Notes: a model not told the origin generated them from the letters alone. A stretch of DNA of 16,196 nt from an uncultured Dorea sp. (GCA_910579925.1 CAJTVY010000062.1:1-16196), one strand, 5' to 3'; shown: positions 7,653-15,063, counted from the first letter of the stretch. Program-made: numbers and translations.

Positions 7653-9506
7653 ATGAGTTTAAATCGTGCTCAGAGTACGGCGGTAGCCCATAAGGACGGG
7701 CCATGTATAGTTCTTGCCGGTCCCGGTTCCGGGAAAACTCTTACCATTGCAAAGAGAATTGAATATCTGATCACAAAGTATAAGGTAAGGCCAGAAGAGA
7801 TTCTGGTCATTACCTTTACAAAGTATGCGGCAAACGAGATGAAAGAGCGTTTCCGGCAGGTCATGGGGAAAGAGGGACTTCCGGTGACGTTCGGTACGTT
7901 TCATGGAATCTATTATGGAATCCTTAAATGGGCATACCGGCTGAATCAGGGGAATCTGCTGTCGGACGAGGAGAAATATACGCTTCTTTGTCAGATTGCC
8001 GCACAGCTTGAGTGGGAAACTGGCGGAGAGTCCGGTGATGAGAAGGATGTCCTTAAGGAACTGGCGGCTGAGGTGGGGAATGTAAAGAATGACTGTCTTA
8101 ATATTGAAGATTATGAGTCAGACCGTTATGGAGCGTCCCGGTTCCGTGAACTATACCGGATGTATGAGAGTGAGAAGAAGAAGCTTCGGAAGATTGATTT
8201 TGAAGACATGCTGATCATGTGCCGGGAATTATTTCTGAAAAGACCGGATATTCTAAAGAAGTGGCAGGAGAAGTTCTGTTATATCCTGGTGGACGAGTTT
8301 CAGGATGTGAACCAGGCACAGTATGATGTGGTGCGTATGCTTGCCGCACCCAGGGACAACCTGTTCGTGGTGGGAGACGACGACCAGTCCATCTATGGAT
8401 TCAGGGGAGCGAAGCCTGGGATCATGTTGACATTTACAAAGGATTATCCCAAGGCTGAGAGGATTCTGCTGGATATGAATTATCGTTCCACCGCTCATAT
8501 TGTAAATGGCGCCCTTCGGGTAATCGGACACAATGAGAAGCGGTATGACAAGAAGATCGGGGCGCAGAGGGGAAAGGGCGAGACAATCCATGTCCAGGAA
8601 GTAAGGGATCCGTCGTCAGAGGGGGAGTATATTTTTGAGACGATCAGAGAATACCATAAGAAAGGAGTGCCTTATGAGGAAATGGCGGTACTGTACAGGA
8701 CCAGTCTGGATGCCAGGATTTTGACGGAAGTCCTTGCAAAGTACCAGATTCCTTTCGTCATGAAAGAGAAGATGAACAGTATCTATGATCATTTTATCGG
8801 CAGGGATCTTATGAGTTACCTTCATCTGTCCCAGGGAGGATGTGAAAGGAAACATCTGCTGCGGGTGGCCAACAGGCCTAAACGCTATATCAGCCGCGAC
8901 AGCATGGAGGGCCGGGTGAGTTTCGAGTCTTTACGAAATTTCTATTGTGACAAGGCGTGGATGATGGACAGGATTGACCAGTTGGAGTGGGATCTGAAAA
9001 TGATAAAGGACAAGACTCCTTACGCGGCAATTCAGTATATCCGTAAGGGTATGGGATATGATGAATTTCTGCGGGAGTATGCGACAGAGCATAGACTTTC
9101 GGAAGATGAACTGATGGAGACCGCAGACGAGATCTGGGAGAGCGCCAGGCAGTATCAGTCGGTTGGAGAATGGTTTACCCATGTGGACCACTATAAAAAA
9201 GTGTTAAGCGAACAGAACGCCGCAAGGTGGAAGGGGCCGGGAACAGAAGGTCAGAACGGTGTTTCCATGCTGACAATGCATGGAGCCAAGGGGCTTGAGT
9301 ATGAACTGGTATTTATCATAGAATGCAACGAGGGCTGCACACCTTACCGGAAAGCAAAGACAAAGGAGGAGATCGAGGAGGAGCGCAGGATGTTCTACGT
9401 TGCCATGACCAGGGCAAAAGATAAGCTGATCATCAGCTATGTGAAAGAAAAAAACGGAAAAGAACTCGGCCCTTCCCGCTTTGTAAATGAGTTACTCCTC
9501 GTCTAA
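7653..9506 (+). CDS. UvrD/PcrA-like superfamily 1 DNA helicase
   Basis: This 617-residue ATP-dependent 3'-5' DNA helicase carries the full set of SF1A motifs: the Q-motif LNRAQ at 3-7, Walker A AGPGSGKT (22-29), Ia TFTKYAANEM (54-63), Walker B VDEFQD (213-218), III GDDDQSIYGFRGA (241-253), IV LDMNYRST (273-280), V TMHGAKGLEYE (541-551) and VI EERRMFYVAMTRAKDKL (576-592). All key residues are present, so it should be active. It is about 100 residues shorter than housekeeping PcrA, mostly through lack of the C-terminal extension. It is therefore probably a second, accessory UvrD paralogue rather than PcrA itself. It follows gltX by 9 bases. Its last 15 bases overlap the end of the convergent DUF1292 gene. 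Confidence 0.92.
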   Translation: MSLNRAQSTAVAHKDGPCIVLAGPGSGKTLTIAKRIEYLITKYKVRPEEILVITFTKYAANEMKERFRQVMGKEGLPVTFGTFHGIYYGILKWAYRLNQGNLLSDEEKYTLLCQIAAQLEWETGGESGDEKDVLKELAAEVGNVKNDCLNIEDYESDRYGASRFRELYRMYESEKKKLRKIDFEDMLIMCRELFLKRPDILKKWQEKFCYILVDEFQDVNQAQYDVVRMLAAPRDNLFVVGDDDQSIYGFRGAKPGIMLTFTKDYPKAERILLDMNYRSTAHIVNGALRVIGHNEKRYDKKIGAQRGKGETIHVQEVRDPSSEGEYIFETIREYHKKGVPYEEMAVLYRTSLDARILTEVLAKYQIPFVMKEKMNSIYDHFIGRDLMSYLHLSQGGCERKHLLRVANRPKRYISRDSMEGRVSFESLRNFYCDKAWMMDRIDQLEWDLKMIKDKTPYAAIQYIRKGMGYDEFLREYATEHRLSEDELMETADEIWESARQYQSVGEWFTHVDHYKKVLSEQNAARWKGPGTEGQNGVSMLTMHGAKGLEYELVFIIECNEGCTPYRKAKTKEEIEEERRMFYVAMTRAKDKLIISYVKEKNGKELGPSRFVNELLLV

Positions 9507-9779
9507 TTCTTCAAATTCCTGTGTGTCCATCCACTCGTCAAATGCATCGGCGGCAATCTCGTATTCCTCATCATCAATGATGTTCTCCAGTTCGGGTTCG
9601 CCCTCAGCCGTCTCGACATAACGGTAGAGATAGACATCGCCTTCCTCAGTGTTCCCATCCTCATTCAGAGGGAGAAGGGCTATGTATTCCTTGTCAGCGG
9701 CCTCGAACAGTGTGAGGATCGCACATTTTACGATTTCATCGTTGTCGAGCGTCAGTTCGACTGTCATGTATTCATCCAT
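9492..9779 (-). CDS. DUF1292 (YrzB-like) small acidic protein
   Basis: This is a 95-residue, strongly acidic protein (MDEYMTVELTLDNDEIVKC..., ending DTQEFEELDEE). The pattern of a beta strand with a central ALLPL, then VYLYRY, then an acidic tail (NIIDDEEYEIAADAFDE) is typical of the DUF1292 family, common and uncharacterised in Firmicutes. The start is set at 9779 because AAAGGAG lies just upstream on the minus strand. A longer frame to 9872 would add 31 residues across the promoter and lacks family similarity. The gene is transcribed alone, head to head with the lipoprotein gene and tail to tail with the helicase gene. Confidence 0.88.
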   Translation of the reverse strand: MDEYMTVELTLDNDEIVKCAILTLFEAADKEYIALLPLNEDGNTEEGDVYLYRYVETAEGEPELENIIDDEEYEIAADAFDEWMDTQEFEELDEE

Positions 9780-9812
9780 GGTATCCGTCTCCTTTGTTTT
9801 ATAGATACTTTT

Positions 9813-9841
9813 ACTGTACCAAAGGAAAGGGCAAAATGCAA
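9813..9841 (-). promoter_or_regulatory. Promoter of the DUF1292 gene
   Basis: Read on the minus strand, TTGCAT (9836-9841) and TACAGT (9813-9818) are separated by 17 bases. The -10 lies 33 bases before the ATG at 9779, leaving room for the AAAGGAG ribosome site. Confidence 0.6.
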
Positions 9842-9848
9842 GAAGGTT

Positions 9849-9880
9849 TTGAAAGTTACTATTCACAGTCACATAAAAAT
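9849..9880 (+). promoter_or_regulatory. Weak candidate promoter for the lipoprotein gene
   Basis: TAGAAT at 9875-9880 is a fair -10, and TTGAAA at 9849-9854 is a fair -35, but the 20-base spacer is too long for a good promoter. The two may not belong together, although a promoter somewhere in this divergent gap is expected. Confidence 0.3.
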
Positions 9881-9932
9881 GTTGTAGAATAATAGGAGGA
9901 TATGCGAAAAAGGCATTAGGAGGAAGAAGATT

Positions 9933-10943
9933 ATGAGAAAAAAGGATATGCGAAGGGCATTCATGTTAATGCTCATATGCATTTTCGTATTGTCCGCCTG
10001 TAAGAAGAATGTTGGCACGCCGGAGGATAATGCGGTGTCCGACGAGTCGCAGGAAGAGGAGACAACAGACGTAGAAGACGATACATATGTGTTTGGTTTC
10101 TCTGGGATTGACATGGAGAACCCATATTTTATAACACTGGAGTCGGCAATCAGGGAGGTGATTGAGAAGGCGGGATCTGAACTGGTCACGAAGGATCCGG
10201 CATCTAGTCCTGAGGATCAGGAGACACAGATTAAGGAGATGATCAGCGAGGGAATTGACGGGATCTTTCTCTGTCCGGTGGACTGGGAGGCAATTACGCC
10301 GGCCCTGGACGCTCTGAAAGAAGCGGATGTGAAGATCATTAATGTGGATACCCAGGTGAAAGAGATGGATTATGTGGATGCTTATATTGGTTCCAATAAT
10401 ATAGAAGCAGGGTATATCTGTGGGGAGGATCTGATCGAGAGATGTCCCGAGGGTGGAAAGGTTGCAATCCTGGAATGCCCCACTCAGAATTCCATTAATG
10501 AACGGATCACGGGATTCGAGGAAGCAATTGCCGCTGCGGAGAAGGGATTCGAGGTGGTGGAACGCGTGGACACCAACGGGGAGTTCGAGAAAGCGTTGAA
10601 TGCTGCAAAGGAGATACTGGAGAAATATCCTGAGGTTACGGCAATTATGTGCGGCAATGACCAGCTTGCGGTTGCAGCCAAGACGGCGGTGAATCTTGCC
10701 GGTCTTAAGGAGGTCATTATCTATGGCGTGGATGGTTCGCCGGATATTAAGAAGGAATTGAGGAAATCCGACGGACAGATTGCCGGTACAGCGGCACAGT
10801 CGCCGATCAATATTGGTAAGACGGCGGCAAGGACCGGGATCAGTATGTTGAAGAACGAGGAGTACGAGACCGAGATTTTTGAAGATGTATTTATGATTGA
10901 CAAGGATAATGTTGAGATGTATGGAGTAGATGGATGGCAGTAG
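9933..10943 (+). CDS. Sugar-type ABC transporter substrate-binding lipoprotein (RbsB-like), no transporter nearby
   Basis: The protein has 336 residues. An N-terminal lipoprotein signal (MRKKDMRRAFMLMLICIFVLSAC) has its lipobox LSAC at Cys23, so the mature protein is anchored outside the membrane. An acidic linker follows, then a type I periplasmic-binding fold (peripla_BP_4, ribose-binding family). Signatures include VFGFSGIDMENPYF, the MISEGIDGIFLCPVDW segment, IINVDT, YIGSNNIEAGY, the hinge strand IMCGNDQLA, and IYGVDGSPD. These proteins bind sugars or autoinducer-2-like ligands and deliver them to ABC importers or to sensors. No permease or ATPase gene lies in the window, and the next gene is the GlgX-like one. 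The ATG start has AGGAGG 9 bases upstream. The ligand cannot be predicted. Confidence 0.88.
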   Translation: MRKKDMRRAFMLMLICIFVLSACKKNVGTPEDNAVSDESQEEETTDVEDDTYVFGFSGIDMENPYFITLESAIREVIEKAGSELVTKDPASSPEDQETQIKEMISEGIDGIFLCPVDWEAITPALDALKEADVKIINVDTQVKEMDYVDAYIGSNNIEAGYICGEDLIERCPEGGKVAILECPTQNSINERITGFEEAIAAAEKGFEVVERVDTNGEFEKALNAAKEILEKYPEVTAIMCGNDQLAVAAKTAVNLAGLKEVIIYGVDGSPDIKKELRKSDGQIAGTAAQSPINIGKTAARTGISMLKNEEYETEIFEDVFMIDKDNVEMYGVDGWQ

Positions 10944-10977
10944 AGTAATCAGGTATGTCATGAAATGAAAACTGATT

Positions 10978-11006
10978 TTGTGGTAACCCTAAGGAATTTG
11001 TATGGT
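10978..11006 (+). promoter_or_regulatory. Weak candidate promoter before the GlgX-like gene
   Basis: TTGTGG (10978-10983) and TATGGT (11001-11006) are spaced 17 bases apart within the 91-base gap after the lipoprotein gene. Both boxes deviate from consensus. Read-through from the lipoprotein gene is an alternative. Confidence 0.3.
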
Positions 11007-11034
11007 TCTTAAAGAGAGCAGGAGGAGTTAAGGC

Positions 11035-12819
11035 ATGAAGGAGATACAGGGGAGGCCCTTACCGTTAGGAACTACAATGATAGGAGAGGTTGTGAATTTT
11101 TCTGTGGCAGTGCCGCAGGAGAAGGAGTGTCAGTTATTAATATACCGCGCCGGGGCGAAGAAACCATATGCCGTGTATGAGATGAAGCGGGAGCTTGGGG
11201 AGGTGCGTTATCTTGCCCTGGAGGGAATGGAACCATCGAAATATGAATACAACTACAGGATTGATGGAAAAGTGGTCATTGATCCTTATGTGAAGGCCAT
11301 CGCCGGGCGGCAGGTCTGGGGACGTAAGTGCGACGTCCAGAAGCATGAAGTAAGAGGAATCCTCTATGATAAAGATTATGACTGGGAGGGGGATGAACCT
11401 TTATGCCTGCCTTATCACACCGTGATTGCGTACAGCCTGCATGTCCGGGGCTATACGAAGTCTGCGTCTTCCGGGGTAAAGAGCAGGGGGACGTTCCAGG
11501 GAGTGGTAGAGAAGATTCCATATCTTCAGGAACTGGGAATTAACCAGATCCAGTGTATGCCGGTTTATGATTTTGAAGAGTGTCTGCAGTACAGAAATTA
11601 CTGGGGGTATGGTTCTGCATACTGGTTTGCGCCCAAAGGGTCTTATGCGAAATCAAAGGATGCGGTGCAGGAATTGAGAGATATGGTGAAAGCATGCCAT
11701 AAGGCGGGGATTGAGGTTGTGCTTGAGATGCCTTTTACAGAAGAAGTGTCCAAGCAGACAATGGAAGAATGCCTAAGGCATTATATGATCGAGTACCATA
11801 TAGACGGATTCATTCTGAATCCGCAGATTGCGCCAATGGAGGCTATTTACGCAGATCCGATTCTGAAGAAGACGAAGATTATGATTCACCGGATTGATTT
11901 TCAGACGATTATGCGCCGTTTCCTCAAAGGGGATGAGGGGATGGTGGGAGGAGCCATGTACTGGCTCCGGCATATTTCCGAGAAAGACGGGATCTTTAAT
12001 TGTATAACGAATCAGAATGGATTTACCCTGTACGACCTGGTATCTTATGACAGAAAGCATAATGAGGCTAACGGGGAGAATAATCAGGACGGTCCTGAAT
12101 ATAATTATAGCTGGAACTGCGGTGCAGAAGGACCAACCAGGAAGAAGGCGCTTATGGCCCTTCGGGACCAGCAGATGCGAAATGGTTTTTTTCTGCTGCT
12201 GCTGGCCCAGGGGACGCCTTGCATCCTTGCTGGCGATGAATTTGCGAATTCTCAGAAGGGGAATAATAACGTGTATTGCCAGGACAATCCTACAGGGTGG
12301 ACAGACTGGAGCAGACTGGAGCAGAAGAAGGAACTGCATGATTTCGTGAAAGGTCTGATTGCCCTGCGTAAGAATTATCCGGTGTTCTGGCCAAAAGATG
12401 AGATGTGCGGTCTGGATCAGATGAGCTGCGGGATTCCGGATGTGTCCTACCACGGAGAAAGCGCCTGGCGGGTTCCTTCTGAGGTATTCAGCAGACAGCT
12501 TGGCGTCTATTACAGCGGGATGTCCGTAGGAGGCGAGGATTGCTTTATTGCTTATAATATGCACTGGATTGAGCATTCCTTTGCGCTGCCGGCTCTTCCA
12601 AGGGGAAAGAAGTGGTATCGGATTGCATCTACAGAGGAGGGCATTCTTGAGTCGGCAGAACTTCTTGAGAATCAGAGGATCGTGATTCTGAAGGAGCGAA
12701 GGATTATGGTGTTTGCAGGCAGGGAAGAATATGGAACAAAAATGGAAAGAAATAGTGCAAAGAGTGGGGTTGACCTCGTTTCAGCTGAAGTGGATCGCAA
12801 TCATAACGATGCTCATTGA
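11035..12819 (+). CDS. GlgX/isoamylase-like GH13 protein lacking catalytic residues (predicted pseudoenzyme)
   Basis: This 594-residue protein has an N-terminal CBM48-like beta domain (about 1-110), a GH13 barrel and a C-terminal beta domain, the layout of glycogen debranching enzymes. Family identity is clear from NYWGYGSAYWFAP (188-200), GFTLYDLVSYDRKHNEANGE (329-348) and SWNCGAEGPT (359-368). All the catalytic positions are changed. In region I the usual LDVVFNHT is LEMPFTEE (230-237). In region II GFRFD is GFILN, so the nucleophile Asp is Asn262. In region III the acid Glu is His285. In region IV HDGFT is QNGFT, losing His and Asp at 327-328. Only about 20 residues separate regions I and II, so the usual long loop is deleted. 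It should bind but not cleave alpha-glucan. The start has AGGAGG 9 bases upstream. Its last 89 bases overlap the TraX-like gene. Confidence 0.85.
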   Translation: MKEIQGRPLPLGTTMIGEVVNFSVAVPQEKECQLLIYRAGAKKPYAVYEMKRELGEVRYLALEGMEPSKYEYNYRIDGKVVIDPYVKAIAGRQVWGRKCDVQKHEVRGILYDKDYDWEGDEPLCLPYHTVIAYSLHVRGYTKSASSGVKSRGTFQGVVEKIPYLQELGINQIQCMPVYDFEECLQYRNYWGYGSAYWFAPKGSYAKSKDAVQELRDMVKACHKAGIEVVLEMPFTEEVSKQTMEECLRHYMIEYHIDGFILNPQIAPMEAIYADPILKKTKIMIHRIDFQTIMRRFLKGDEGMVGGAMYWLRHISEKDGIFNCITNQNGFTLYDLVSYDRKHNEANGENNQDGPEYNYSWNCGAEGPTRKKALMALRDQQMRNGFFLLLLAQGTPCILAGDEFANSQKGNNNVYCQDNPTGWTDWSRLEQKKELHDFVKGLIALRKNYPVFWPKDEMCGLDQMSCGIPDVSYHGESAWRVPSEVFSRQLGVYYSGMSVGGEDCFIAYNMHWIEHSFALPALPRGKKWYRIASTEEGILESAELLENQRIVILKERRIMVFAGREEYGTKMERNSAKSGVDLVSAEVDRNHNDAH

Positions 12820-13411
12820 CCATGTGGGAGCAGTATTGTTCCCCCAGTATTGGGAGTTAAGATATATCGGGCGTATTTCCTTCCCGATTTTCTGTTTTCT
12901 GCTGACGGAAGGCTTTTGGCATACCCGGAATATCCGAAGGTACATGATAAGGCTTGGAGGGTTTGCGCTGATTTCAGAGGTTCCTTATGACCTGGCGTTT
13001 CATGGGAAGGTTGTAGATCCAAAACATCAGAATGTGTTTTTTACCCTGCTTCTGGGTGTGATTCTGATGTATGTCCTAAAACGTAGCAGAGAACTGCCTT
13101 TACAGGCGCTGGAGATTCTGATGGTTATGTGTGCGGCGGACTTATTGCGGACGGATTACAGCTTTAAGGGAATTCTTCTGATTGCGGTTTTCTATCTGCT
13201 GCGGGAGAATCTGTGGCTTAAGACGGCCTGCGCAGCTATGTGGAATTTTCTGTGGAACGGCAGTATACAGGGATACGGCGCGCTGGCTATGATTCCGATT
13301 GCCTTGTATAATGGGGAACAGGGACGGAAGATGAAGTATTTCTTCTATGTGTTCTACCCGGCGCATCTGCTGGTTCTGTTTCTGGTGAACCGGATGCTGC
13401 TTAGGACATAG
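12731..13411 (+). CDS. TraX-like multi-pass membrane protein
   Basis: The protein has 226 residues from ATG 12731, with AGGG at 12721-12724. An in-frame TTG at 12713 is an alternative start that would add six residues. It has about six to seven hydrophobic segments. Family signatures of TraX (PF05857) are FQLKWIAIITMLIDHVGAVLFP near the N-terminus, RYIGRISFPIFCFLLTEGFWHTRN, and SEVPYDLAFHG. TraX of the F plasmid N-acetylates pilin. The many chromosomal homologues in Clostridia are not near conjugation genes and are thought to be membrane acyltransferases of unknown substrate, which is also the situation here. It overlaps the GlgX-like gene in another frame by 89 bases and precedes the DUF5662-like gene by 43 bases. 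Confidence 0.85.
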   Translation: MEQKWKEIVQRVGLTSFQLKWIAIITMLIDHVGAVLFPQYWELRYIGRISFPIFCFLLTEGFWHTRNIRRYMIRLGGFALISEVPYDLAFHGKVVDPKHQNVFFTLLLGVILMYVLKRSRELPLQALEILMVMCAADLLRTDYSFKGILLIAVFYLLRENLWLKTACAAMWNFLWNGSIQGYGALAMIPIALYNGEQGRKMKYFFYVFYPAHLLVLFLVNRMLLRT

Positions 13412-13454
13412 CAGGAAGGAATTTCTGGTAATAGATAAAAGGAGAATGAATGAT

Positions 13455-14006
13455 ATGAAGGCATGGCAGCATTTCAAGACAATTAATCATCACAGATTAC
13501 TGGTTATGAAGGGATGTTTTAAGGTGGGATTGTACCGTCAGGGACTTCTCCATGACCTTTCGAAGTATTCCCCTTCAGAGTTTCTGGTGGGGTGCAGGTA
13601 TTATCAGGGAACCAGAAGCCCCAACAATGCGGAGAGGGAGGATATCGGGTATTCCAGAGCGTGGCTTCATCATAAGGGGAGGAACCGGCATCATTATGAA
13701 TACTGGATCGACTATAGTATGGAGCCGGATGAAGGGATTATTGGGATGAAGATGCCAGTGCGGTACGTGATTGAGATGTTTGTTGACCGGATTGCGGCGG
13801 CTAAGACATACAGGGGAAGCGAGTATGAGGACACCTATCCGCTTCAGTATTATGAGAAGGGGGCGGCCAGGCTTGGACGGATGGTTCATCCAGAGACTGC
13901 CAGGCTTCTGCATTTTCTGCTTAAGATGCTGGCCAGAAACGGAGAGGAAGAGACGTTCCGGTATATACGGCGTAAGGTTCTGAGGAAGAGAAGAAGAGCG
14001 GAATAG
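13455..14006 (+). CDS. DUF5662-like hypothetical protein with an HD-like histidine pattern
   Basis: The protein has 183 residues from ATG 13455, with AAGGAG 10 bases upstream. An ATG nine bases earlier (13446) is too close to that ribosome site. I recognise it tentatively as DUF5662, a soluble family of unknown function. Histidines are spaced as in metal-binding HD-type helical bundles: HH at 12-13, LLHDLSKYSPSEF (31-43, His33-Asp34), WLHHKGRNRHHYEYW (70-84) and DRIAAAKTY. The C-terminus is rich in Lys and Arg (RRKVLRKRRRAE). These residues suggest a metal-dependent phosphohydrolase-like fold, but that is inference. It lies between the TraX-like and regulator genes with gaps of 43 and 36 bases and is probably cotranscribed with both. 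Confidence 0.65.
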   Translation: MKAWQHFKTINHHRLLVMKGCFKVGLYRQGLLHDLSKYSPSEFLVGCRYYQGTRSPNNAEREDIGYSRAWLHHKGRNRHHYEYWIDYSMEPDEGIIGMKMPVRYVIEMFVDRIAAAKTYRGSEYEDTYPLQYYEKGAARLGRMVHPETARLLHFLLKMLARNGEEETFRYIRRKVLRKRRRAE

Positions 14007-14042
14007 AAACGTGTGAAAGAAGATAGAGAGGATGTAGGCAGA

Positions 14043-14717
14043 ATGTCGGAAAGGATGTTTGAATCCATTTATAGAGAAATCTTCCCCTTTTGGGAGAAGA
14101 TTTCGGATACAGACAGAGAATATATTTGTCAGAATTCTTATGACGTTACATATCCAAAGGGGCAGAATATCCACGATGGCAGCGAGTGTTCCGGTGTGAT
14201 CATTGTCCGTTCGGGAAGTCTTCGGCTTTATATTATGTCAGAGGAAGGGAAGGACATTACGCTTTACCGTCTGCACAAGGGCGATCTGTGTATGCTGTCT
14301 GCCTCCTGTGTATTGTCTGCCGTCACATTTGAGGTATTTGTAGATGCAGAGGAGGACAGCCAGTGCTGCCTGATCAGCGGACCTGTTTTTGCGGCGGTTT
14401 CAGATCGGAACCCGGATGTGCGGATATTCGCACTGGAAACCGCAGTCAGCCGTTTTTCTGATGTGATGTGGGTACTGCAGCAGATTCTGTTTATGAGCCT
14501 GGATAAACGGCTGGCAATTTTCCTTTATGATGAAGCCGTGAGAACGGGGTCGGATACGATTGCTTTGACACATGGGCAGATTGCCCGATATATGGGATCT
14601 GCCCGTGAAGTCGTATCCAGAATGCTGAAATATTTTGGAAGTGAAGGGATTGTAAAAGTTTCCAGGGGAGGCGTCATAATCCTTGATAAGAAGCGCCTTC
14701 GCAAATTAACCCTTTAA
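14043..14717 (+). CDS. Crp/Fnr-family transcriptional regulator
   Basis: This is a 224-residue cytoplasmic DNA-binding protein. The N-terminal cyclic-nucleotide-binding-type barrel (about 15-115) contains GSLRLYIMSEEGKDITLYRLHKGD and CMLSASCVL. The dimer helix comes next, then a winged helix-turn-helix with LTHGQIARYMGSAREVVSRML (about 175-195). The recognition helix keeps the E-x-x-S-R pattern (Glu189, Ser192, Arg193), which in FNR and CRP reads the TGA of the half-site. There are cysteines at 29, 49, 83, 89, 108 and 109, but no FNR-style N-terminal cluster, so an iron-sulfur sensor is not shown. The start is set at ATG 14043; a GTG at 14013 would add 10 residues. The likely targets are the adjacent redox genes, whose promoters carry GTGA-N5-TCAC palindromes. 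Its last 12 bases overlap the end of trxA. Confidence 0.9.
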   Translation: MSERMFESIYREIFPFWEKISDTDREYICQNSYDVTYPKGQNIHDGSECSGVIIVRSGSLRLYIMSEEGKDITLYRLHKGDLCMLSASCVLSAVTFEVFVDAEEDSQCCLISGPVFAAVSDRNPDVRIFALETAVSRFSDVMWVLQQILFMSLDKRLAIFLYDEAVRTGSDTIALTHGQIARYMGSAREVVSRMLKYFGSEGIVKVSRGGVIILDKKRLRKLTL

Positions 14718-15014
14718 CATGGCAAGTATTTCATTTTTTGGTCTTGCGCCTGCGGACTGACTGATGATTTCTCCGTTTTTAATCACAGTCAGCGTGGGTA
14801 TGCTTAAGACTCTGAATTTCTGAGCCAGTTCCCGTTCTTTATCTACATTGATCTTACCAACCACGTATTGCGGGTTTTCCGCCGCAATTTCCTCAATGAT
14901 TGGGGATACCATGCGGCAGGGACCGCACCAGTCGGCATAGAAATCCAGAAGTACGGGTTTTTCACTGTTTTTAATAGAATCGAAATTGTCTTTGTTTACG
15001 ATAATTACGGACAT
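14706..15014 (-). CDS. trxA: Thioredoxin
   Basis: This 102-residue classical thioredoxin has the redox motif WCGPC (Cys30, Cys33), the buried-Asp context LDFYADW and the cis-proline SIPTLT (Pro73). It reduces disulfides in the cytoplasm and receives electrons from thioredoxin reductase, which is not in the window. The start is ATG at 15014, with AGGAAGG about 8 bases upstream on the minus strand. A longer frame to 15056 crosses the putative promoter. It is the third gene of the ferredoxin cluster, 49 bases after the membrane Fe-S gene, and appears to have its own promoter and operator. Clostridial glycine reductase is thioredoxin-dependent, so a link with grd function is possible but not shown. 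Confidence 0.94.
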   Translation of the reverse strand: MSVIIVNKDNFDSIKNSEKPVLLDFYADWCGPCRMVSPIIEEIAAENPQYVVGKINVDKERELAQKFRVLSIPTLTVIKNGEIISQSAGARPKNEILAMLKG

Positions 15015-15046
15015 CGTTAATACCTTCCTTTCTTTTGGATGAATAT

Positions 15047-15055
15047 AGTGTATCA
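15047..15055 (-). promoter_or_regulatory. Extended -10 promoter of trxA
   Basis: On the minus strand the sequence reads TGA-TACACT, an extended -10 (TGn plus hexamer at 15047-15052). There is no recognisable -35, as expected for an activator-dependent promoter. The GTGA-N5-TCAC palindrome is centred 29 bases upstream of the hexamer. Confidence 0.5.
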
Positions 15056-15063
15056 TTTCTGAC

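Noticed and set aside
9966..10961. Long (331-residue) minus-strand open frame under the lipoprotein gene
   Set aside because: It is antisense to a clear lipoprotein with lipobox and binding-protein motifs. Its translation shows no recognisable domain, and it lacks a convincing ribosome site.
10947..10977. AATCAG/CTGATT inverted repeat after the lipoprotein gene as a terminator
   Set aside because: The stem is only 6 bp with a 19-base loop and only a short T run; it could easily be chance.
11773..12576. 267-residue minus-strand open frame inside the GlgX-like gene
   Set aside because: It is a shadow of a coding region with strong family motifs on the plus strand, and the translation resembles no protein family I recognise.
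14043..14717. FNR-type oxygen-sensing iron-sulfur cluster in the regulator
   Set aside because: Cysteines are present but do not follow the N-terminal FNR spacing, so the sensed signal cannot be assigned.
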